A stretch of 64,000 bases of DNA from Pempheris klunzingeri (Eukaryota; Chordata; Actinopteri; Acropomatiformes; Pempheridae): positions 15,884,433 through 15,948,432 of the forward strand of contig NC_092023.1 in assembly GCF_042242105.1 (NCBI RefSeq). Direction: 5' to 3'. Position numbers and translations under genes: made by a program. The notes below the pieces were generated by a model. That model was not told where the DNA came from. It saw nothing but the letters and a program-made list of their open reading frames with translations, and searched no databases. Shown piece by piece: positions 14,123-27,600 of this stretch (the first letter of the stretch is position 1; each line of letters opens with the position of its first letter).

Positions 14123-17100
14123 GGGAAGGCCGTTTCTTTTGTTAATGTGGTGTGAATGGTAACTAAACTATGGTTAAAACGACAGCTACAACGGTTGAGG
14201 TTATGGAAAAATCATGGTTATGACAGATAAACTATGGCGCTAAGGTTGATGTATAAAAGATTATCATTATGGCTTTAAAAAATCCAGCATTGACAGAACC
14301 CCCATGTTGTTATGACAAGACCCCCCCCCCAGTTGTTGTTGCCTTTTTCTTTCTTTTTTTTTATGCAATCCCACTGTCGATACTTTCCAGGAAAACTTTG
14401 AGCCTCTTTGAGCTTGAAATAGGCCGATAAAATACCTGCTATGTTACCACTGAGAAATACGGCCAGTCAAGAGACAGAAACCGTTCTGCTCACTCAGATG
14501 TCTGTCTGTCCTTCAGGACCTCAGCATGTCTCAGCACGAGTGCCCAACAAGCTTCTCCAGGGATGCTTTGTTTATGCTCTGGTCCAATCCCAGGACACTG
14601 AGCCCCCCAACGCAACTTAAACCTCAGTGTAAACAAACATCCAGTTTCCCATGTTAGAATCAGAGACTACTTGTGTTTGGATTCTTACTTGTGAGAGTAT
14701 AATCTTAGTATACAGTCTACTGTGTATTTATCTGATTAACATGAAAGTCATTGGGTCAGAAGTGTCTTGTCTTTTCTAGAAATATTTCTCCCAGCTAAAG
14801 TAAAAGTGGACAAGAACACTTCACCCGCCATCCACCCAAAACTATGGTCCATAGGAAGATATTCTCAATCCCCAGAGGAAGAACCTCTACAATTTTTAGG
14901 AACAAGCCCTCGGACAGATGGGCTTTTAGTTCATGGGGCGTTTTTTAGGACTATTGGGCACAATGGCACGGCACCCTCCTCCCTGTGGTAGGAGTGAGCT
15001 TTCCTTTTGGGTACTGGCAACAGGCAGAGATCAAACACCCGCCGAGAGAAATTACAGGAGTCCCCTCTCTGAGAGTTTCATTTTGTCCACCCTAATCATA
15101 TCAGTAAGAGCAGACAAAATATTACAACACCTGTCAGTATAACGCAAAACAATTCATCAGCACCACAAAAAAATTCATTGACCATGAAGTTGAATCATCA
15201 CCTCTCTGAAACAGCTTCAAGATCCATGAAGGTAGGATTTATTCCACAACTGCTGTATCAGACTGCATTAATTCCTGTAAGTCTTTCCAGAAGGCTAAAC
15301 AAGGACGCATCACATCTTTAGCCTTACTGTGATATAGTAACACAATGCATATCTTACATGATTTAAGTATTTACACAATGACTGTATTGGCCTTTTACCT
15401 TCTTATTGTAAAATATACGCTTAGTAACAGTTTTTTGTTTCACATACCATTACTGTCACTTACAAATCTAAACCCGCTGTATGTGTGCTTGCACAGTTCG
15501 GTGTGTTTTTTCGCTCTCGGATCCGAGAGAAACGTCATCTCATTTTGCCTGCACTACTGTTGTATGTAGAACTAAATGATGTTTGAGTTTGATACTGTAT
15601 CCATCCATATACCGTCATACCCATCTTCCTCATGTGTGTAATGTACATCCCATTTATTTCGGCATCTTTTCACTCTCCATCACTGCCCTACTGTCTTTCT
15701 TCACATCTTTTGTTATAGTTTTAACATATGTACTTTCACATGTATTTCGTATATTTACATTGTACGCACACAGTAAATGTGTATGCTTAAGTTAAATGTG
15801 TGTTTACTTCTTAACTTTGTTCAGCTTTGTTATTCTTGTTTCCCCGTTTGTCTATTTATCTGTAAGTACACGAGAGCAGTGGGAAAACTGATGTCGAATA
15901 CTTGGAGAATAAAGTTTGTTTTTCTGTGGGAATTCACCCGCAAATACAATTCTTGGCCAAATCCAGCCCAGAATTGTGTCTTCATCAATTGTTCTGATGT
16001 GGGAAGCACAAAGACAAAGAGTTTATGCAATGATTCTCCTTCATTGTTAGCCCGGTTTGGCTTGACCAGGAATAGAGACAAAAATAAACCTTTTGATGGG
16101 ATATGGTTGAGAGAGGTTCAGCGATTATCAATAAATACAGTAACACTACATTTAGAGAGAAAAGGACATCGGTCACAGATAGCAAATAAACAATATTTTT
16201 TCCAATAATTCAATTACTGTTAGTTGCTTTATCTATAAATTGGTAATTTCTTTTTAATTAACCAAAAGATGACCAGGGCAATAGCCATAAAAGTTATGAT
16301 TAAATCTATGCTCATGTATAACAAATCTGGCTGTCTGTGTCAGTAATAAGTTAAGCTTTACAGGTATGCTTTTTGATCAGAATGATTTATTTGCTGAGAT
16401 CATCCTTCATGACATAGTCAGACATTTCCAATTCATTTATTCCTCAAGCTGCTCTTTATTTTATCTAGAGGAATGGGAAGATACCCAGCGTCTCTCACTG
16501 ACAGTCTAGATTCTGCTAGTTCTAGTTCAAATTTTCACAGAAATCTTGATTTTGAATCAAAGTTTAAATTAAACCGCCATCTAGTGGTACTTTTAGGTAA
16601 ATTAATAGTCCACATTTATGTGCATGGTGGTCTGTTAGGTTCATGTGCTTTATGTTTTAAACAAAACACATGAGAGGTACAGACAGTCATATGAAATCTA
16701 TCCTTGAAAAAGCTTTATGTCTATTTGAATAAAAAGTAGAGGTCTGATGTAAGATTGTAGGCCCTCCAAACAGCTCCCTACGCTTAATAAAATAGACTCA
16801 CCAACCCCTATTCCAACAATGAAGCCTCTCATGTGTTGGTGTTATTACCCCTTTTGTTTTATTTCAGGCATCCTTTGTAAGTATTCTTACTTCACCAGCT
16901 GCAGGCAGGACGGTGTGAAATTGTTTCTGAGGCTTAGCTGAGAGCCAGGTTGTACAACATCTGCTGATGAGAAGGTGCATGGTCAGATAGACAAACTAAA
17001 ACTACAAAATATGAATTTATTTTATTTTTGAATTTATAAATGAATTCGCTTTTACCTCTCGTTCTTTAAATAGAATGTCGACATGTAATAAAGGCAAGTA

Positions 17101-17499
17101 TCTGATTGAGTCACAGTTAATTTGTAAGAACATGATTCACACAGTTTGAAGGATACCAAGCACACAGATGAGTAACAGCATGTGGATTCTGCTGCAGTAC
17201 TGAGTAGTTGAAGAAACGTCAATGGACGTTTTAATTTTTTTGCCATGAAGCAAGGCCACGTGAGAAACTGTCACACAGATAGATAGAGAGCTCATTGGTA
17301 CTAATCCCTTTGCAACCTTCCAGATCCACCAGAGGTCTCTATTTGCCAAGCCTGGCTGAGAGCTGAGTCTTTGTTGCTGCCACCAGAAACTCACCCAGCC
17401 CTGCTCAGTCACTGCTGTGGGAGTATGTCTGACCTCGCTCCCCTTAAGTTTTGCTGGAATTCTGTGGTTAAGTCTTTACCGTCAAGCAGAGATTTTAAC

Positions 17500-17695
17500 T
17501 TGACTTGCCATCAGTTTAGTAAGCATATTTTTGGCTCCTCCCTGCAACTGATCAAAGAAAAGTTTTGAAGAGATTCTGCCTTGTCTCTTGTATATTTCTG
17601 CACCTGGGTGATCATTCTCTGCAACTACTACAGGAAGCCATTCTAACTGTTTTGAAGATAAGCAGAATACAGCTGCCATTTCGAGCCTACAGGGA
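17500..17695 (+). other. Possible 5' UTR exon of the downstream GPCR
   Basis: Ends at a good donor (GGA followed by gtaagt at 17696), and the next plausible acceptor (ctctcatag, ending at 18545) lies 16 bases before the receptor ATG at 18561. No coding content is seen. This is a weak inference that transcript data would settle. Confidence 0.25.
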
Positions 17696-18560
17696 GTAAG
17701 TGTTTGATTATGCAAAGCAAAATCTTTTTTTCTGTCCTTTAAATGTGATTGATGTTAAGCTATTAGTGGAAGATGTTTGGTTAAAATATCTCTCGCAATA
17801 ATTATGTCTTTCTAAAGTGTACTACATATGCATGCTGTCTATTTTTGTGAATGCTGAAAAGATTGTGATTTTTTTTATTATGGATATCAGAGGAAGATGA
17901 GGACAGGATGAAACCATATAAGCACTCAATCTTTATAACAAGAAAGTACGATCTGATATCAGTTCAGAAGAGATGTAGATTAACAGGTGGTACTGTGTCA
18001 TTACTCTGTGTGGATACGGAGGACAAACCACCAGACTTTGGCAAAAACCCATTGTCGCAAACCTACACACCTTTGCTGTATGCCATGCAAATGTTAAAAC
18101 GAACGCTCAGTAATAACATTAATGCTGAATAGATTGTATGGGTTAGTGTTGTGCAGACATGGTTAATGGTGTAGGTTAATGGTGGTCTAGTTGTTGCATG
18201 TTGCTGGAAACAGTTTCCTCTTTAATGTTCATATTGCCACAAAACCATGATCTTGGTAATGATCCACAAATAAATTGGGATCTTAAAAATGAGTCTTTTG
18301 TTCCTAGGAAACAATGCAAACAATCTTCACATCACATTAAGTTGCTCATTACAGTCACATGAGACATGTCTACCTGCATTATGTTACTTAATTATAGAGA
18401 TTACCTAGATTTTCTAAATGTCATGTTTTGATTTGATTGTTGGTATACAGTATTTGTGTGAACTTGAACTTCACAGCTTCAGTGATATCACTGATCAATG
18501 TCAGATAGATATTAAAATCCCTTTTTATAACCTGATCTCTCATAGGTTTGATTCTGAAGA

Positions 18561-21016
18561 ATGGAAGATTTTAACTTTAACAGCCCCTTACAGGACAATA
18601 ACGACACCAACACCAACTCTGATTTCGAACGCGGTGGATTCATCATATATGTAATGACATGTGCAATCCCCTGTGTTGGCCTTCCTTTGACCCTTGGGGC
18701 CATCTATGCTCTCTATTGTCTGGTATGTATATTATGACCAAGATTTTTTTTTATTTTTTTTTTTAACTGTCTCCCACTTTCCCACTGTCTGTAAAAGATC
18801 TTCATCTGGCTTTGGTGCTCGGTGTCAAGACAGTGGGATGAAGTGTTTTAAGTACTTCAGGTCAAACATTGGTCCAATGCATGGACTGTATGGAAAAAGT
18901 GGATGTAGCTTTAAGGTCTGAAAAGTCAAGCCAGAGCTTAGGGGCCTTAAATGTGCATTATTTCTGATGGCCAGCATGGGCAACTCCACTGGCTCCAAAA
19001 GGAAGTCCAATTGTATATAAGTCAATGAGAAAATGACACTAATTCTCATCTGATGTATGACCTCAACAAATGCTTTCCTATTGAGTGTATAGTCTTAATT
19101 ACTAGTTTCAAGTGTTCTTCAGTACAGCATGATGTTCAATTTGGTAAATGATGTTCCCATTTAGGGTAAAACAGATAAATAAAGCAAGTTATGCTTTAGG
19201 ATCTTCGGAACTAGGCGGTCTTTGCTGAATGAATGAATGTCACTTCTGGCTCCAAGTTAAAAGAGCTGAAGAAGAGGCTGAGCTTTAGTACACAACTGCT
19301 AGCATAGCTGTAGACTATGCAGGTCAGATTTACTAAGAAAACAGAATTGTGCACATGTGCACTGCTGATTTCATTGAATTTGTGGCTGCAGTCTGGGGGT
19401 AATGAGACAGCTCATTAAGCAGTAAGCTTCTAGACTCCACCTGGTATTTCCCTCCAGATACAATCTGCAAATGAAGCAGAGCTAAGTAGATGCACTTCAA
19501 CAATTGGATTTCAATGAGATCAAGCCAGAAAAAAAGGTAGTGATGCAAGTTTCAAAATGTTTACTCTGATCAGCACTGTTCTCTCAGGGTTAACTTCAGT
19601 GAGACATCTCAAATAATGATAAAAACAAGACTAAAAGAAAAATTGCCCATGCTGAAATTCATTGCAGCAGGATGATTAGCCGAGCTGACAGAGCCTGTGC
19701 TTCTTAGTCACCAATGGCACAAAAAACATCGCTGGTTACCAGAAAGTACAACACATTTTGTAGCAAGAGAACTCCTTTTTCAATCAATATAGCACACACT
19801 TTATTTATTTCTTCAGTTTAATGCACATTTCTTTTCCCCACCACCAAACCTCCCTTTGACTCTTAAAAAGGGAGGTTTGGTAAATCTCTTCCAGAGGAAT
19901 ACATCATTAACTGTTAACATGTCATTATTTGTGTGATCTTCCCCGAAATGCATATGCATATGCATACGTGTTTGGACCCAAATGCAGCATAGCTGTGCCT
20001 GAAAACAGGTGCAAAAGCTGAGGGAAATCTGGCTTTCAGTCTTGTTACTCCAGTGATTGGCCAGTGTGTCATATCTGATATTTCTGACAGCAAATGAGGC
20101 TTTCATGAAAAAAGCTGAAAAGTCTCTGACTACAATTGCTAGACAAAACAGGATGGCAAATTTGGGAGAAGGTGGAGTTCACATCATGTTTACAACTGTG
20201 CGTTTACTTTTACTAATACTTTCCTGCAGGTGAGAAATGGCCATGTTGTTCCAGTCTACGTCATCAACCTCCTCATTTCCGACCTCATTCAGCTCTGCTG
20301 GATGATTGCTGAGGTGACACGACCTTTGACAGAGACGGACTATCTTTTTTACATCTATGGTCTTTTAGTCAGTGTTGGCTTCATGGTGTGTATCGCCCTG
20401 GAAAGGTAACTGTCTGTTCACTATGTGTGTGGCCACCTCTCTGTCTGACCATTATTTTACTATATAATGCTGAGGCTCCCCATAGACTTTGTCCATGTTG
20501 TATTACAGGTACTTGGTCATCGCCTGGCCTCTGTGGTACCGCTTCAGACGAACTATCAAGAGCTCCGTGGTGGTCTGTGTCATGGTCTGGGCCTTTCCTC
20601 TTGTTTATCTGCTCCCTTCCCATTTCTGGTTTGATTTTGAGGTCATTGAAATCATCTTTGCTGTTATCATCCTCGTTCCTTTCCCATTGCTCATATTCTT
20701 CCTGATCGGCACCCTGAAAGCCCTGTCTGCTGCTGACCGTGTTGCCTCTGATGAAAAACGACGAATTGTTGGAATTTTGGTCCTGGTGCTGCTTATTTAC
20801 ACACTACTGTTCCTGCCCTCTGTCATTTGGTTTCTGGCACAGAGAGCAAAAAAAAATTTTATCCTTGGTGGCCTGTCTTTCGTGTTCCTTAAGTTGAGTC
20901 CTCTTGCAGACTTGGCTCTGTATGTTTTCGTTAGGAAAGGGATCATAGACAAGCTGTTGGCCTCTCTCTGTCGTTGCAGAACAGACAGCAATGATATCAG
21001 CATTTCAGCAGTGTGA
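18561..21016 (+). CDS. Orphan class A (rhodopsin-like) G-protein-coupled receptor, short form
   Basis: Three coding exons: 18561-18722, 20230-20405 and 20509-21016 (stop TGA), joined in phases 0 and 2, giving 281 residues in the plasma membrane. Exon 1 has a short Asn/Asp-rich N-terminus with one NDT glycosylation site, then TM1. Exon 2 has TM2 (VYVINLLISDLIQL) and TM3. The third intron boundary splits the Arg of the ERY (DRY-type) motif. Exon 3 carries TM4-TM7. TM7 has SPLADLALYVF where most class A receptors have NPxxY, so the motif proline is missing. TM1 lacks the usual GN and has GLP. The loop between TM4 and TM5 is very short and shows no clear loop cysteine. Ligand and family name are unknown to me. 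The D-x-x-x-Y TM7 recalls the GPR4/P2Y side of class A. It resembles the receptor at 34864-36378. Confidence 0.85.
19844..19880. repeat. Perfect 14-bp inverted repeat, 9-nt loop
   Basis: Left arm CCAAACCTCCCTTT at 19844-19857 and right arm AAAGGGAGGTTTGG at 19867-19880, inside intron 1 of the upstream orphan GPCR. Too short for a typical miRNA precursor by itself. Confidence 0.8.
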
Positions 21017-24000
21017 ATGATGACAACATGCACACAGTCAGCTTCATGTAGGAGGAGAAAAAGAGAGAGGGAGAAAGGGGAGAAAAGAGAGGGAGCGATG
21101 TGGGCAAATGCGCAGTTATATGATTAAAACTGAAATGATTAAAACACCTTACTGTAGATATAAGCAAGACGCATTGGTCTGACTCTGCTGTGAGATCAGT
21201 GGCTGCTGAGAAAGGATTTGGTAAACCTGCTCTGGTTCACTGTGATGGCTTTAACAAATGGAAATATGTTTATGTTCATTTGCTAGCTGTAATTTAATGT
21301 CTATCATTATTATCCTTTAATCACAAAAGCAAACCAGATGTTATGTGTAACACAGGGAGAGCATCTTAACAGGTCTTAAGAATATTTTTATTTCTTTTCT
21401 GGTCTCATATACACAGTTTAATTTAGCTGGTTAGTTTTTCTCAGTCTCAGTGACTTTCATATTTGGTGTTTTAGTGGTAGGCATGCTAGTTTTTTAGGAT
21501 GCGGTTCAGAGCTGCCAATAGCAAACCAAGCTCTTTTAGTGGAAAAAAGTTATCCTTAAATGCTGTTTGGAGAACACATTAAAGTTTATGCATTTATGTC
21601 TTTACCCATGGGTTGAGGCATTTCATTAGCCGATCAACATGCCCTCTTGCCTTTGGGGAAATTCCTGTCACCATGGCGAGGGCCAGTCCATTTCTCCGGA
21701 AAATTCAAGTGAACTGTGTGAGATTGACCCTTTGAGGGCTGAGGGAGCAAGTCAATAAAGATGGTTAAGTCATCGAGTTGCTGATGTACAGTATTTAATA
21801 CAGATGTTTGTTCAGAGAGTCTTGTTCCAGATATTTGTTCCAATCACAAACGATCAACATCAAGTGTATTCAGTTTTTGTCATGCTGTGGGCTCCAATGA
21901 GGTCCTCTACATGCTTCTGAACTGGGTGTGTAGTGAGTTTTGCTTTATCTTGAATTAAAGTATCATTGAACCACTTACTATTTGTCATGTTGTCTTCATG
22001 TATTCATCATTTCCCATTTTATTTTGAACCTCATCTCTCAATTCAGAGTCTTGAGCCACCGTTGTGTTTTCCCCACCACTGCTGGTTGTTTTTACACCCC
22101 TTATTAGTTACACTTGTGTCTCATTACCTGCCAATTGTATTTACTGTTTCCTTCCTTCCTTCCTTCCTTCCTTCCATCTATGCCAGTTCATCTTTGTTCC
22201 TTTGTGACTAGTGTTCCAGCATTTTCTCCTTGCTTATGGTGTTCCTGGTTTGTTTGATCCCTGCTTGTTTCCATACTTTGTTACTTTGCCCAACCCTCAC
22301 TGGATTGTTTGCCTGATCTCTGCTGCTGCCTACAGGGTCACTTGCCTACAGGATCACTGCCATTATGACTGAAGAACAGTGAACACTGAACCATCAGTCA
22401 GGGAGCCAAACCATTATTCAGCCGGGGATGCTATACAAATCACATTTGGTGAAATGTCTCCGAACTCTGATGCTGTTGCTGTTTGTCCCTCTTGAGTTCA
22501 GGTTTGGTTCACTGCGGGACTGCAGGGAGGTCCCCAGGCTCCGGCCAGTCCACTCTCTTCATGATGTGAGCACTCAAGGTTTTATTTCAGGGGTCAAGAA
22601 AGGTGGGCGGCAGAGCTCCTAAAGTCTCACAGTCAAATAAAGCTTATCTCAGCATGACACCAACAAGCATGATTTCTCAGATGTGTCACATCAGTAACGT
22701 TACCACGGATCCTCTCATCTCCTTCTACTCACTCCCGAACCCACCAAACAAAAAACCTTTCATAAGAGGTAGAAATAGGTCTACCCTTAACACCGTTCTT
22801 GAATAAGATGTAAGATGTAAAGAGATAAAGATTATATTCATTTGCTTTTTAATTTTGCTGTTTTACAGAGGCTTAACAATTATGAGCGATGTGGTCACCC
22901 AGTCACCTAAAAGATAAGGTATCAGCCTCTGGAGCTGGGGATTATGGGTTAAAGTCCTACTTGGGTCATCATATAGAATAAGGTGCTGACCACAGTGTAA
23001 CGGTTCAATACACTTCCTCTAAGGAAGCAAATGGTATACTTTACAGTTTGAACTGAATTTTGAATTCACAACTTCTGTGTAACCAAACCGTGCTTCTTAA
23101 CCGGCCGAGCTGTCACGACTGCGTGAGATGCGCATTGGTGCCCCAATCAAGGTGGACTTTATACAAAGTCTATTGGTTTAAATTATTAATTATCTTTGAT
23201 AGTTATTAATTATTTCTAATAGCCAAATTGAACATACCATTTGTTAAACCCCAACACACAGCACAGCAGAACACATTCATTATAAAATGTACAGCAAATA
23301 AACATGAGTATATAGCACACTGAATAAAATTGATCATTTGAAAAAACAGAATTGCAGATGAGAACATCAGATCACTAGCAGAATAGTCCCGAAAGTTAAC
23401 TCAGACTGCAGGTGCCATTTCTACTCTTGGTGACTTTACTTACCTGACCTTTAATTGTTCTGCTCCCTGCCGGTTCTAATGTCAAGAATAACCTGCCAAT
23501 CCCAACATTTAAATTGAAGCTACAAAACCTGAAAATACAAAAGAATGTAGAGAACTTCCTGAGAACTTTTTTTTCTTGGCGCATTTCCATCCATTTCTCA
23601 ATCTGTCGTTTCATTTGAAATTAGTCACAGTTGAAGTCACAGCTTCTCACGCCCCTTCCCCTTTTCAAATCCACTGGCCTTCAGTCAGTTACATCTTTAC
23701 TGCATTCATCCATATGTCAGAGGAGTGTTGAATTCTGGTTAATGTTTTCCTTTTAGAATGGCGAAGAAATCATGCAAAGAACCTGCTCACCTAACAATCC
23801 CTTTTTTCAAGGCCTCACTTCAGCCTCTGAGGTTAAGCAGTTCAACACTGTCATGTCATGGTACCGTTGCAGTCATGGAAATATGTAATTTCCTTTTCAG
23901 TCTTGCTGAGGAAGTGAGCGAATGATTTACCATTCCAACTGCATAATGATGTTTTTTTTCAGTATGGTTTGCTGCTTGACATGGTTTGAGAAAAATAAAC

Positions 24001-24684
24001 TAAACTGTGGTCTCAAGTAAATAAGGTCGTAGACAGATTTTGTCTTTGACACTGACTGGAGGGAATAAAAGAGATTGTAGATTGTCTCTTTCGCTATATA
24101 CAGTGGACGTATTTTGTTTCTTTGGTTTTGTCATGTGTGTCATCTAACTCCTAAATACTGCCCTCAAAATGATTTGCACCCTCCCTCCTCCCTCCCTCCT
24201 CATGCAGAAGAACGTGCATGGGTTTGTGGGAACTAGACGGCATTAGGAGTTTTTCTGGTGAAACAGTTGTGAAAAAAAAAAAAAAAAGAGGCAACAACCA
24301 CAATGATGTTGTGTTTCTTTTTTGCAAGAACACAAATGATAATTAACCCCCCCCCAATAGCTGTTGTTATGCCTGTTAAACATGTACTATTGTGTTAAAT
24401 GTGTTATCTATTCCATAACTTTATGATGTCCAAAGGTGGTGCTGTGGGTTTAATAGAAAATTTGTCGTCGCCAAAACAAAACCGCGTGCTGAACAGGGAG
24501 AGCTCTGCACAGAAGAGCTTCTAATAGTGCAGCAGTCGTGCTTCAATCCTATGCAGTTTTCTCTTAATATATCTTTTATTTGTATTGACAAGCGGGCCGA
24601 GCTGTTGATTCATTTCCTGTTTTTCTTCTGTCAGCTTAAAGCAAGTCTAAATCTTTTCTATCACAAGCCAGAGGCACGGTGAAC
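21017..24684. other. Intergenic region between orphan GPCR and slc22a7
   Basis: Contains the probable GPCR 3' UTR (several ATTAAA-like signals), a TTCC microsatellite at about 22147-22175, CCCTCC-rich sequence near 24181, and A- and C-runs near 24273 and 24347. A stretch near 22890-22965 is faintly tRNA-like. No exon is recognised until the slc22a7 start. Confidence 0.5.
22147..22175. repeat. (TTCC)n microsatellite
   Basis: About seven tandem TTCC units. Confidence 0.9.
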
Positions 24685-27600
24685 ATGAAGTTTGAGACCA
24701 TCCTGGAGGAAATCGACGGGTTTGGGCCTTTCCAAATCATCATCATCGTCCTGATGTGCACCCCTCGAATAGTCCTGCCCTGTCACTTCTTACTGAACAA
24801 CTTCATCGCCGCTTCACCTCCTCACCGCTGTGACATCAGCAGCCTGGATGATGGAGGACTCTTTGAAAATTTAACACTGGGGCAGAGACTGACCGCCAGC
24901 ATACCTGTACAAGAAGATGGGGAGCCAAAGTCATGTGAAATGTTTGCGGAGCCTCAGTTGCAGCTCTTAGCCAACAGCTCCGACAGCGCCGACCTGCCAA
25001 CAGTTCAGTGTCAGAGTGGATGGGTTTATGATAACTCCACGTTTACTTCCACCCTGGCAACAGAGGTACAATACCTGTTATACCTATTAAACATTGGTTG
25101 TAGCTCAAAGATTTGTACAGTATACTGAAAGAGTTTTTAAATCAACCTTCTTCATATTAGATCAACTTAACAACAGCACACATAAATATCTTAATTTATA
25201 TTTTATAGCATGATATATTGTTAAAGGGTATCTGGTATTTTTAAACCTGGGCCCTATTTTTACATAGTCTGGTGTTTAAATGATCAATAGGTCCTAAGGT
25301 TTTGGAATCGGTCCAGTAGATCGCCTCAGCCATGAAACTGGCTGCAACTGCACCTGATCAAATTACGTCCACCAAAAGTATTTGTTTATGCCACTGACAG
25401 GCTCAGGTTGTTATTCTAAGTGTCTGACAACATAATGGAAAGGATCCCTACAGAGACAGACCTCTGTGTTAAAGAGTGATATACCTTTTGTTTAATCAGA
25501 AACAGCCGTTATCACGTATCACTCTCTTCAAAGACAGCAGACTCCACTGACAAAAAACAGTGATTTTTACCTTGAAGAAAATGGGAATTCGAGTGATTTT
25601 TGTGTTTTAAAGGGTTAGTTCAGACCAAAGTCAAACAATAACCTATCGTGGCAGCAGTGGACCACCAACTTCAGTATTCTGTTAGGTAAAATGACGATGT
25701 TTTTGTGGAGTGGAGTCTGCTGTCTTTAAAGAGAGCGAAATAAAGGATATTTCTGCTTAAACAAAAAAGATCTTTGTTTTTTATTGAGTCTTCTATTAGT
25801 CTTCTATTTTGAAACCAGTAACGTGATAATAGTTCATAAGCAACTGCCTGTTTCACAACTCCATTCTGTAAATTATTCCATTTTCACAATTCCTAATAAA
25901 ACATTTTATTTTCTCTCAAAAGGTAGGTTCTTTCACTGAGGAACATAACATAACATATTTTTTACGATTGCCTCTACGTTTCCCCCAAAAAGTTTGATTC
26001 GGTATTGTTGGTTAAATATAACAGGTACAATTCAGCTGATTCTCTGCAAACCACAGCGACTGTTGTGTTGTGTTGTTGTGTTTATGGTGCTACTATATAT
26101 CGGAGAAAACAGGCGCTTAGATAAATGATCTAATTACCTTTTCTCTATGATTTGCCTTTTTAGTGGGACCTCGTCTGTGACAGAAAAAGCCTGACAAAGA
26201 CGACCAGCACAATCTTCTTTTTTGGAGTGATGATGGGGGCCATAGCTTTTGGATACCTCTGCGATAGGTATGTGTATAAAACGTGTGTCTCCGGCATGCT
26301 GCATCATGGTGATTCTAATTTTAATTAGTTCAAGTATCAATCAAAATAACTCTTTGATTACAATACAATATGCTCAGTACATAATATAGTGCTATAGTAA
26401 TATAGAAACTCAGCTGTCGAGTGTTGAAAAAAAATCAACTAATGATATCTGTGATGGCTATCTTGAAAGACATTTGAAATCAATATGTTTTGAGTAAATT
26501 TTCCTATTTTTTTGCTCATTAGACTTTAGTAAAATCTCTTTTTTTATGCTTTACAAGAGTCTTCACTTGACAGTAAAATTATGTCACAAATTATACCGTC
26601 TTAAATGGAAGTCCCATTCTTATTTCCAGGTATGGCAGGAGAAACACTCTTCTGGCTTCGTACATCATGGCGATCGTGTTTGGCTTCTCCAGCACGTTTG
26701 CAAACTCCTATGTTCTGTTTGCAGTGCTGAGATTTCTCACCGGGTTCGGTCTGACAGGAATCAGCATCACCTCAATAGTTCTCAGTAAGCTAACAAGTTT
26801 ATAGCCATATCTACGGTGGCCGGGAGGTGCAAAACAATTTTACAATACGAGAAACACTTTTACAAAGCTGGAGACAATTTTACATTTTAGAAAACATTTT
26901 TACAAATCAGAAAACAAAATTACATTGCCATAACACATTTACAAGTCCTGAGACAAATTTACATTTGAGAAAACAAATTTACAAGAGACGAAACACTTTT
27001 ACAAACGCCGAGACAAATTTACAAGTAACTTTTTCAACCGGAAAGGGAATGTACCGCGTTAATCGGCTTATATGTTCGCCACAAAACGGGCAAAAGACCG
27101 CTTGACTGCCGTCCATCGTGTTGGTACATTCCCTTTCCGGTTGAAAAAGTTACTTGCGGCCGAAACAAATTTACAAGTAACTTTTTCAACCGGAAAGGGA
27201 ATGTACCAACTGTCGAGTAGAACCGGAAGTGATAAGGAGTTCATGGCGACCCACGATGGACGGCAGTCAAGCGGTCTTTTGCCCGTTTTGTGGCGAACAT
27301 ATAAGCCGATTAACGCGGTACATTCCCTTTCCGGTTGAAAAAGTTACTTGTAAATTTGTTTCGGCCACTTGTAAAAGTGTTTCACGTCTTGTAAATTTGT
27401 CTCGGCGTTTGTAAAAGTGTTTCACGTCTTGTGTTTCACATTTTCTCAAATGTAAATTTGTCTCAGTACTTGTAAATGTGTTATGGCAATGTAATTTTGT
27501 TTTCTGATTTGTAAAAATGTTTTCTAAAATGTAAATTTGTCTCCAGCTTTGTAAAAGTGTTTCTTGTATTGTAAAATTGTTTTGCACCTCCCGGCCACCG

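Larger units (their letters stand above)
7391..17490. other. Gene-poor intergenic stretch
   Basis: About 10 kb with no recognisable exon on either strand. It holds G-runs at 7876-7899, a probable dispersed repeat fragment at 13856-13990, a perfect 14-bp hairpin at 14092-14122 and AT-rich filler. Open frames here (for example 14767-14991 and 15777-16208) lack family motifs and splice context and are not called. Confidence 0.5.

Noticed and set aside
14767-15142. Two overlapping plus-strand frames that look mildly retroelement-like
   Set aside because: No reverse transcriptase, integrase or other motif could be recognised and there is no repeat boundary.
15777-16208. 143-codon plus-strand frame
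   Set aside because: AT-rich, without family motif, splice context or start context.
22890-23160. tRNA-like text with degenerate B box, followed by TGGTGCCCC that might be a retroelement primer-binding site
   Set aside because: The B box departs from consensus, no flanking long terminal repeats were found and no coding remnant follows.
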